33,662 nucleotides of DNA from Planctomycetota bacterium (GTDB lineage Bacteria; Planctomycetota; Uabimicrobiia; Uabimicrobiales; JABWCH01). Numbering within the stretch: position 1 is the stretch's first letter; each line of letters opens with the position of its first letter. The notes under the pieces were generated by a model that saw nothing but the letters and a program-made list of their open reading frames with translations, was not told the origin of the DNA and searched no databases. The DNA lies in assembly GCA_017993505.1 (NCBI GenBank), contig JAGOMP010000030.1:1-33662 (forward strand), written 5' to 3'. Positions 16,984-22,850 of the stretch are shown here, piece after piece. Both the position numbers and the translations under genes were made by a program.

Positions 16984-17775
16984 TTACAATAGATGTAAAA
17001 TGGCTTCTAAAACTCCGCCAGCAATGGCACGTGCTTTATCTGATACGGTAAAGCAATAGGAAACTTCATTTCGTGGATCAATGTCTCCACTTTTCATATT
17101 TTTCTCAACAGGTGTTCCATGAGCAAGAAGACCTCGAATCACTCCAGAAATAGAAGCAACCAACGGTTGATTTTGGACTGTAGCAATGACATCTCCTTGT
17201 TGAACTTTGTCTGCAATATTTCGTTCTGTTTTAAAAATTCCTTGGCAAGGTGATAATAGCAATCGTTCTTTTGTAAATCCTTCAATGTTTCCAGGAATGC
17301 CTGTGTTGGGTAGTGCAGACCCTTGATAATAGACACGTCCTAAGTGATGTCCACGTTTTGTTTCCACCACTGCATGGCAATCTTGAGGGGCTGTGTAGCC
17401 TGGTCCAATGCCTAAAACAATGGGTGCATCTGTAAGGTGAATTCCAGTATTTTTTTTAGATATCGTAGCTTCAATGAAAATATGTGGTCGAAGCTGTTGT
17501 AAAATCTGGCATAAAGGATCTGTAATCACAGCAATTTTATTTTGTTGGATAATCTGTTGAACTTGTTCAAAATGGAGTGCATGTTCTGCCACTACATTTT
17601 CAATAGTATATTGTTTTTCTAAAATTGCAGAAGAAAAACTCACAGTACGGCGGATAGCAGTAGGATGTTGTAAATCTGTCATTACAACTGGAAAGCCAGA
17701 TTGAAATAACTTATGGCCAATGCCAGATGCTAGATCACCAGCACCTTTGATAAGAACGATTTGTGAAAATTTCAT
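16984..17775 (-). CDS. yqeB: YqeB, selenium-dependent molybdenum hydroxylase system protein
   Basis: 263 residues. Recognised as the EF2563/YqeB family by its N-terminal Rossmann-like motif (VLIKGAGDLASGIGHKLF, about residues 7-24), VVMTDLQHPTAIRRTVSFSSA (about 30-50), GIGPGYTAPQDCHAVVETKRGH (about 132-153) and a C-terminal biotin-lipoyl-like hairpin region (VQQGDVIATVQNQPLVASISGVIRGLL). The family is distantly XdhC-like and is tied by published comparative genomics to maturation of selenium-containing Mo hydroxylases (xanthine dehydrogenase-like). Its start overlaps the yqeC stop by four bases (ATGA), with AAAGGAA upstream, so the two are translationally coupled. The target hydroxylase is not in the window. 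Confidence 0.88.
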   Translation of the reverse strand: MKFSQIVLIKGAGDLASGIGHKLFQSGFPVVMTDLQHPTAIRRTVSFSSAILEKQYTIENVVAEHALHFEQVQQIIQQNKIAVITDPLCQILQQLRPHIFIEATISKKNTGIHLTDAPIVLGIGPGYTAPQDCHAVVETKRGHHLGRVYYQGSALPNTGIPGNIEGFTKERLLLSPCQGIFKTERNIADKVQQGDVIATVQNQPLVASISGVIRGLLAHGTPVEKNMKSGDIDPRNEVSYCFTVSDKARAIAGGVLEAILHLL

Positions 17776-18476
17776 ATATATTCCTTTATATTATGTTTAG
17801 CAAGGATTGTTGAATTTTGAAAACATGCAATCCAAACTTCTTCTGATGTATATTGTATAGCTTCTCTTGCATATTGTATTTGTATGTCTGAATCAGCTTT
17901 ATTTAAAATAATCGTAAAATTTGAAACAACAGATTTTTTTTGTCCCTTAGGATGTGTTAAAACAAACATCATATCTTGCGGCGTAATTAGTTCCTGCTTT
18001 GATTTTTGCAAAAGTTTTGCATATATATCTGGTCGATGTGCTACTTGAAAAATCGGTTGCTGTATAGCATCAAGACCAGCTATGGCAAATACATGTGTTG
18101 TTTCTGGAAGGATCACAGGTTCATAATCAGCTGGGGCTTTGACAGGCAATTGACGAGAACCATCTGCCTCGATAAGAAAATACATATCTTGCTGTTTTGC
18201 TATAAAATACTGTACAATATCTTGCAAATTTGTAGGCATTGTTTTTTTGCAACACTGAGGTAAAGATTGAACAATGCAAAGAATATTCTCTGTTTGAAAA
18301 GCTTGTTCGATTTCAAAAATTGTAGGATTTTCTAATGTAAAAAACGGTTGTGTTTGTATATGAGTTGTGGTGGTTATCATAACTTTTTTTGTTTTTCCAT
18401 ATTTTCGAGCAAAAAAATGTATGCAGCTTGTTTTTCCACCTCCTCCTACAAAGGAAAAAATTTCTGGTGTATTCAT
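17772..18476 (-). CDS. yqeC: YqeC, selenium-dependent hydroxylase accessory protein
   Basis: 234 residues. The N-terminal P-loop FVGGGGKTS (residues 9-17) followed by KVMITTTTHIQ is diagnostic of the YqeC family. Further matches are FLIEADGSRQLPVKAPADYEPVI and FAIAGLDAIQQPI, and a late FTIILNKADSD segment resembling an NKxD guanine motif. YqeC is a predicted NTPase of the selenium-dependent Mo-hydroxylase accessory set and always travels with YqeB and an otherwise orphan SelD. Here it is divergently placed from the binding lipoprotein-selD pair. The ribosome site is weak (AAAGAAAAAGAAAT). Confidence 0.87.
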   Translation of the reverse strand: MNTPEIFSFVGGGGKTSCIHFFARKYGKTKKVMITTTTHIQTQPFFTLENPTIFEIEQAFQTENILCIVQSLPQCCKKTMPTNLQDIVQYFIAKQQDMYFLIEADGSRQLPVKAPADYEPVILPETTHVFAIAGLDAIQQPIFQVAHRPDIYAKLLQKSKQELITPQDMMFVLTHPKGQKKSVVSNFTIILNKADSDIQIQYAREAIQYTSEEVWIACFQNSTILAKHNIKEYI

Positions 18477-18522
18477 ATTTCTTTTTCTTTAGTTGATTTT
18501 TTTATAAGTTATTTTAGAATTG

Positions 18523-18578
18523 TTATCATATTCTCCCAGCCATGATGATGATAATATTTTTTATATTCTTACAGCCAT
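18523..18578. promoter_or_regulatory. Dyad and direct repeat in the yqeC / binding-protein divergent region
   Basis: A 7-bp dyad (TTATCAT at 18523-18529, ATGATAA at 18548-18554) overlaps a 15-bp direct repeat (TATTCTCCCAGCCAT at 18529, TATTCTTACAGCCAT at 18564, 35-bp period). The arms are loosely Fur-box-like. The position between divergent genes suggests an operator, but no regulator gene is seen. Confidence 0.3.
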
Positions 18579-18603
18579 AATAGTATATAGGAGAAATTGT
18601 AAT

Positions 18604-19572
18604 ATGAAATATTTTATTTGCATATTTTGTTGTTTGCTTTGTTTATCTTGTAGACGAAAAGAAGAAAACAACAATCACATGCGAATTATCTCTACCTATC
18701 GTCCTACTACTCATATTGTTTTAGCATTAGGAAAACAACATACATTAGTAGGCATACATCCCAATACAGATATCCCTTTATTTCAATATTTAATACAAAA
18801 TTTACAAAATCTTGTTATCGTAGGAAGCAAGGCACGCGGTGTCAATATAGAAACAGTAGTGAGTTTAAACCCTAACATTGTTTTATTATATGACACAGTG
18901 TCAGGGGGAAAAATAGAAGAACAATTGTCTAATTTTGGAATTCGTTCTTTTTTACTCAAAGTAGAATCTATTGTAGAAATCCAAGAATCATTACTTGTTC
19001 TAGGTAAAGAACTCCATGTAGAAAACAAAGCAAACATAGTTGTCCAAGAAATGGATCGCATTTTACAACTCGTCCAAAAAAGATTGACAAAAAAGATGAA
19101 AAAAAAACGTATTTTTTTTGCATCTAGCAGTATATTTTTACGCTCCTACTCTAAATGGATGTTACAAAATGAAATGATAGAAAGAGCTGGTGGCATTCAT
19201 GTAGTAGACATGGAAACTAGTGGAAGTAGTAATATTTCTTTAGAACAACTTGTGCTTTGGAATCCTGATTGTATTATATTGAGTCCTTCTTCTATGTACA
19301 CAAAAGAATCTATATACAAAGACAAGAAATACCAAGTTATCCGTGCAGTGCAACAAAAACAAATTTTTGAAATGCCCCATAAACAAATCATAGGTTGGGA
19401 CTTTCCTTGTCCAGATTCTGTTCTTGGAATTTTATGGCTTAGCATGCTCTGTTATCCAGAACTTTTTCAAGACATTACTTTAGAAAAAGAAATGGAACAA
19501 TTTTATCAACAAGTATATTGCGTTGATTATAAAAAAATTCTTGATCTACAAAATAACTTCACACAAGATTAA
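18604..19572 (+). CDS. FecCD-type ABC transporter substrate-binding lipoprotein
   Basis: 322 residues from ATG at 18604. The signal peptide ends in LCLSC (Cys16), a lipoprotein site. The body matches the TroA/BtuF/FhuD-like helical-backbone binding fold: TTHIVLALGKQHTLVGIHP, VSLNPNIVLLYD, LEQLVLWNPDCIILS and DFPCPDSVLGILWLSMLCYP (the usual WD-P-S-LG-LW region near the C-terminus). Family ligands are ferric siderophores, heme, cobalamin or, in MolA, molybdate/tungstate; the ligand cannot be read. An earlier in-frame ATG (18520) lies in the control region; the chosen start has AGGAGA 10 bases upstream and begins the signal peptide. It is followed after 16 bases by selD and has no permease beside it. 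The nearest partner genes are at 28047-29815. Confidence 0.83.
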   Translation: MKYFICIFCCLLCLSCRRKEENNNHMRIISTYRPTTHIVLALGKQHTLVGIHPNTDIPLFQYLIQNLQNLVIVGSKARGVNIETVVSLNPNIVLLYDTVSGGKIEEQLSNFGIRSFLLKVESIVEIQESLLVLGKELHVENKANIVVQEMDRILQLVQKRLTKKMKKKRIFFASSSIFLRSYSKWMLQNEMIERAGGIHVVDMETSGSSNISLEQLVLWNPDCIILSPSSMYTKESIYKDKKYQVIRAVQQKQIFEMPHKQIIGWDFPCPDSVLGILWLSMLCYPELFQDITLEKEMEQFYQQVYCVDYKKILDLQNNFTQD

Positions 19573-19588
19573 AAAGGGAAAGGACAAT

Positions 19589-20629
19589 ATGGAAAACGAA
19601 ATCAAATTAACAAAATTAGCAAAATGTGCTGGTTGTGGTGCAAAAGTAGGAACAGGCGTATTGAGTCAATTGATAGAAGGTCTAAAAGTACATAAAGACG
19701 ACAATCTCCTTGTTGGATTTGATAAAAGTGACGATGCCTCTGTGTATCAAATTTCTGAAGAACTAGCATTAGTACAAACGATTGATTTTTTCCCACCCAT
19801 TGCAGACGACCCTTATATATATGGTCAGATTGCTGCGACCAATGCTCTTTCTGACATTTATGCTATGGGAGGCGAACCAACTTGTGCACAAAATGTGCTG
19901 ATTATACCAGAAGACATGCCTGCAAATGCAGTTCATCAAATTTTGCGAGGTGGTTGTGATAAAATATATGAAGCTGGTGCATTAATCACAGGAGGTCATA
20001 GCATTTATGGCGAAGTTCCTATTTATGGTTTAGCTGTAACTGGTTTTGTACATCCCTCAAAATTAATCGTCAATAGCAATGCTAAAGTCAATGACATTCT
20101 ATTCCTTACAAAACCTTTGGGCGTAGGTTTACTTATCAATGGTAAAAAAGCTGGGATATTAAGTGAAGAGGGTGAAACATTCATGAATACACTGATGACA
20201 ACGCTCAATAAAAAACCACGCGATCTTATGGTTAAGTACAATGTTCATGCATGTACAGATGTTACTGGATTTTCTCTCCTTGGTCATGCTATAGAAATGG
20301 CACAGGGTAGCAATGTTTCTATAGAATTGAATGTAAATAACATAGACATTATTCCTGAAGCATTGGAAATTGCACACCAAGGAAAACTATCTAAAGGACT
20401 TTTACGAAATAAAAACTATGCCTCATATTATACAGATTTTCAAAATAATATTGATATGGAACATCAATATGTGCTTTTTGACCCACAAACTTCAGGTGGT
20501 CTTCTCATTGCAGTAGACCCTGCACAAGCAGATGCATTTTATCAAGAATTACAAGATAATGTACCTTCAGCACAAAAAATTGGGAGAGTCATCGAACAAC
20601 AAAAAAAAGCTATTTTTGTAACGAAATAA
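19589..20629 (+). CDS. selD: Selenide, water dikinase
   Basis: 346 residues from ATG at 19589, which follows AAGGGAAAGGA; an upstream in-frame ATG overlaps the preceding gene. SelD makes selenophosphate from selenide and ATP. The active-site segment CAGCGAK has Cys16 and Lys19, equivalent to E. coli Cys17 and Lys20, so this is a Cys rather than a selenocysteine enzyme; the second E. coli Cys (19) is Ala. Other signatures are DDASVY, TIDFFPPI, GQIAATNALSDIYAMGG, GGHSIYGEVPIYGLAVTG, TDVTGFSLLGHA and DPQTSGGLL. Next to yqeB/yqeC it most likely supplies selenium for Mo hydroxylases rather than for selenocysteine; no selA, selB or selC is in the window, though they could lie elsewhere. Confidence 0.95.
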   Translation: MENEIKLTKLAKCAGCGAKVGTGVLSQLIEGLKVHKDDNLLVGFDKSDDASVYQISEELALVQTIDFFPPIADDPYIYGQIAATNALSDIYAMGGEPTCAQNVLIIPEDMPANAVHQILRGGCDKIYEAGALITGGHSIYGEVPIYGLAVTGFVHPSKLIVNSNAKVNDILFLTKPLGVGLLINGKKAGILSEEGETFMNTLMTTLNKKPRDLMVKYNVHACTDVTGFSLLGHAIEMAQGSNVSIELNVNNIDIIPEALEIAHQGKLSKGLLRNKNYASYYTDFQNNIDMEHQYVLFDPQTSGGLLIAVDPAQADAFYQELQDNVPSAQKIGRVIEQQKKAIFVTK

Positions 20630-20639
20630 TAAACATAAA

Positions 20640-20697
20640 AAAAAACAAAACACAATACAAAAAATAAATGAAGTTTTTGTATTGTGTTTTGTTTTTT
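20640..20697. terminator. Long hairpin terminator after selD
   Basis: A perfect 24-bp stem (20640-20663 and 20674-20697) with a 10-base loop. The right arm ends in T6, suiting termination of the selD transcript. Confidence 0.85.
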
Positions 20698-20701
20698 ATA
20701 T

Positions 20702-20745
20702 TAAAAAAGTGATATAATATCATGTTGTGATTGATATAATATCAC
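20702..20745 (-). terminator. Terminator of the tRNA-Val transcript
   Basis: A 14-bp stem with one mismatch (20709-20722 and 20732-20745) is followed on the minus strand by T6 (20708-20703). A second perfect 10-bp hairpin (20748-20757 and 20776-20785) lies between it and the tRNA 3' end and may guide 3' trimming. Confidence 0.65.
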
Positions 20746-20787
20746 CGTGAAAATATCAGATGAAGATAAGATAAAGATATTTTCAAA

Positions 20788-20865
20788 TGGTGGGCGAGAC
20801 TGGGGTCGAACCAGCGACCTTTACGATGTCAACGTAACACTCTAACCAAACTGAGCTACTCGCCC
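20788..20865 (-). tRNA. tRNA-Val (anticodon GAC)
   Basis: The minus strand folds as a full cloverleaf: acceptor GGGCGAG/CTCGCCC, D arm GCTC...GAGT-type, anticodon stem TTACG/CGTAA with loop TTGACAT (anticodon GAC), and T arm GCTGG-TTCGACC-CCAGT. The discriminator is A, and CCA is encoded in the DNA (20790-20788). It stands alone with its own promoter and terminator. Confidence 0.96.
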
Positions 20866-20889
20866 TTTTTTCTTTATTTTTATACTGGC

Positions 20890-20917
20890 ATAATAACAAA
20901 TATTTTATAAATGTCAA
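20890..20917 (-). promoter_or_regulatory. Promoter of tRNA-Val
   Basis: Perfect TTGACA (20917-20912), a 16-base spacer and TATTAT (20895-20890) preceded by an extended TGT. Transcription would start near 20883, about 18 bases before the tRNA. Confidence 0.7.
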
Positions 20918-20941
20918 GTACAAAAAAAAAATTTTCTACAA

Positions 20942-20970
20942 TTGAATGTTTTTTTGTATTTTGGTATGAT
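20942..20970 (+). promoter_or_regulatory. Promoter of the 21020 gene pair
   Basis: TTGAAT (20942-20947), a 17-base spacer and TATGAT (20965-20970) preceded by TGG. It shares the string TTTGGTATGATA with the promoter at 31881. Transcription would start near 20977. Confidence 0.6.
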
Positions 20971-21019
20971 AAGGAAAGTGTAATGTATCTAAAAAAAATT
21001 TACTTATAAGGAAATATTT

Positions 21020-21856
21020 ATGAAATTGTATATGATTTTATTTTTTGTTGCGTCTGCTGTGTCTGCTCAAATGTTTGGAATTCAACAAATAGATCATTTT
21101 TCTGTGACTATTACTAGTGATATAAAAGCTATGTATGTAGATAAAACAGAAAATGAAAAAGACTATGCACTAGGAGGTCAAACAACATACTATTATACTA
21201 CCAACAAAGACAATGAAGTAGTCACATATTCATTAGATTCTTTACAAGTTAAAACTACAGTAGACCAAAAAATAACGTTTCAAATGTCTATGGATTCTGC
21301 CAAAGTTTCTTCTTATCGTTTAAGAACAGATGACATAGAAACAGTTCCCGTAGATCAATTACCAGAAGGAATGAAAAAACAAGTTCAAGATTCTTTTTCC
21401 GTGCCTCTATTTCAAAGAACAGGTGATGAAATCACGATTCTTGCCCAAGAGGGAGCACAAAATTTACTAGACAATGGGTTAGTTCAGAATCTCATTCTAT
21501 TCCATCCCACCTATAAAGAAGAAACATCTTGGACTGTACCTTGCCAAATCAGCATGGGAAATGGAGGATATGCAAAAGGTGATCTCACCTATGAAGTCTC
21601 CCAAAAAGAAAACTTCCAGATTGTTTTTTCTGTCAAAGGAACATTGCAACCAGATTTAGAAAAAAAACCAGTTTCTATTAAAACAGGTTTCTACAAGGTA
21701 CAAGGCACTCATACATATAATGTCAACACAGACACTTGGGTTAAAGGCAATCTATCTATACAAGTTCAATACGTGATGAATCTTGATAATGCACCTTATT
21801 TGCAAGCTAAAGGAATGATGGACGTCACATTTCAAAAAAATGAGGAAGTAGAATGA
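21020..21856 (+). CDS. Secreted protein of unknown function
   Basis: 278 residues. A short cleavable signal peptide (MKLYMILFFVASAVSAQ) is followed by an all-beta-looking chain with no cysteine, no membrane helix and no catalytic motif I recognise. The pattern of alternating strands (for example KGDLTYEVSQKENFQIVFSVKGTL and KGNLSIQVQYVMNLD) resembles generic periplasmic beta-sandwich or lipocalin-like proteins of the DUF6263 type, but I cannot name the family with confidence. The start follows ATAAGGAAAT. The stop overlaps the next start (ATGA), so it is co-translated with the SDR. Confidence 0.8.
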   Translation: MKLYMILFFVASAVSAQMFGIQQIDHFSVTITSDIKAMYVDKTENEKDYALGGQTTYYYTTNKDNEVVTYSLDSLQVKTTVDQKITFQMSMDSAKVSSYRLRTDDIETVPVDQLPEGMKKQVQDSFSVPLFQRTGDEITILAQEGAQNLLDNGLVQNLILFHPTYKEETSWTVPCQISMGNGGYAKGDLTYEVSQKENFQIVFSVKGTLQPDLEKKPVSIKTGFYKVQGTHTYNVNTDTWVKGNLSIQVQYVMNLDNAPYLQAKGMMDVTFQKNEEVE

Positions 21857-22608
21857 AAAAGATTGCATTTATTACAGGTGCTACTTCTGGTATTGGAAAA
21901 GCAACAGCCTATGCTTTAGCTTCTCATTTTAATTTGATTTTATGCGGTCGTAGACAAGAGCGACTAGAAAAAATACAAAACGAATTAAAAGAAAAAACAA
22001 AAGTTTTCACATTATCGTTTGATGTTCGTGATAAAGACGTAGTTTTTAAAAAGATACAATCTTTGCCAGAAGAATGGAAAAACATTGATATTCTCATAAA
22101 TAATGCAGGAAATGCCTATGGACTTTCTCCGATTCATGAAGGTGATATCCAAGATTGGGACAATATGATCGATATTAATGTAAAAGGTCTTTTATACGTA
22201 AGCAAAGCGATTTTACCAAACATGATACAAAGGGAAACAGGTCATATTATCAATATTTGTTCCATTGCTGGCCAAGAAGTCTATCCTAAAGGGAATGTAT
22301 ATTGTGCAAGTAAATATGCTGTTGATGCTATTACAAAAGGAATGCGACAAGATCTCAATCCCTACAATATCAAAGTCACTTCCATTTCACCAGGACTAGT
22401 AGAAACAGAATTTTCTGTTGTTCGTTTTCATGGTGATCAACAAAAAGCCGACAATGTATACAAAGGATATCAACCTCTTACAGGAAAAGATATTGCAGAA
22501 ATCATTGAATTTGTAGTCACTCGACCACCTCATGTTGTTCTTGCCGACGTTTTGATTCTTCCAGTTGCGCAAGCCAATTCTACGATGGTTCATAAACATC
22601 TTTCATAG
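21853..22608 (+). CDS. YdfG-like short-chain dehydrogenase
   Basis: 251 residues of a classical SDR. Visible are TGATSGIG (cofactor loop, about 8-15), GRR after beta-2 (favours NADP), LINNAG, Ser-Tyr-Lys (CSIAG Ser, YCASK Tyr-Lys) and SPGLVETEFS. It aligns along its length with E. coli YdfG, including the DVRDKD, LPEEWKNIDILINNAG and VRFHGDQQKA stretches. YdfG oxidises L-allo-threonine, serine and 3-hydroxy acids with NADP and also reduces malonic semialdehyde; the same range is inferred here. It starts within the stop of the secreted-protein gene (ATGA overlap) with GAGGAAG upstream. Confidence 0.9.
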   Translation: MKKIAFITGATSGIGKATAYALASHFNLILCGRRQERLEKIQNELKEKTKVFTLSFDVRDKDVVFKKIQSLPEEWKNIDILINNAGNAYGLSPIHEGDIQDWDNMIDINVKGLLYVSKAILPNMIQRETGHIINICSIAGQEVYPKGNVYCASKYAVDAITKGMRQDLNPYNIKVTSISPGLVETEFSVVRFHGDQQKADNVYKGYQPLTGKDIAEIIEFVVTRPPHVVLADVLILPVAQANSTMVHKHLS

Positions 22609-22640
22609 CTTTAAAATCATTGATTTCAACGATTCCTTAA

Positions 22641-22850
22641 AAATGAAATGTATGTGACAAACTCACTTTTCTCCTTCTTTAAAAAATGAAATGTATATGA
22701 CAAACTCACTTTTTTCCTTCTTTAAAAAAGGAAATATATATGAACGAACTCACTTTTCCCCTTATTTTTAAAGGTCGTTGATTTCAATGACACATCAAAA
22801 AGGAAATTCATGTGAACAAACTCACTTTTCTCCTTCTTTTGTTTTTTCTT
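22641..22850 (+). repeat. Four tandem copies of a translation-start region
   Basis: Units start at 22641, 22684, 22727 and 22799 (periods 43, 43 and 72). Each has AAAxGAAAT, then ATG/GTG at 22654, 22697, 22740 and 22812, then ACAAACTCACTTTT-like codons. Only the fourth is the working start of the Ig-repeat gene. The first three open short frames that end within 40 codons. The extra 29 bases before the last unit repeat a TTGATTTCAA element also found at 22619. Confidence 0.85.

Noticed and set aside
16824..17051. 75-codon gene on the plus strand.
   Set aside because: It translates the local repeat array and continues antisense into yqeB.
19589..20629. Selenocysteine in SelD.
   Set aside because: The active-site codon encodes Cys (TGT) and the frame has no internal TGA.
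22641..22811. CRISPR-like or insertion-sequence end repeats upstream of the Ig-repeat gene.
   Set aside because: The units are copies of the gene's own start region and show no terminal inverted repeats or transposase.
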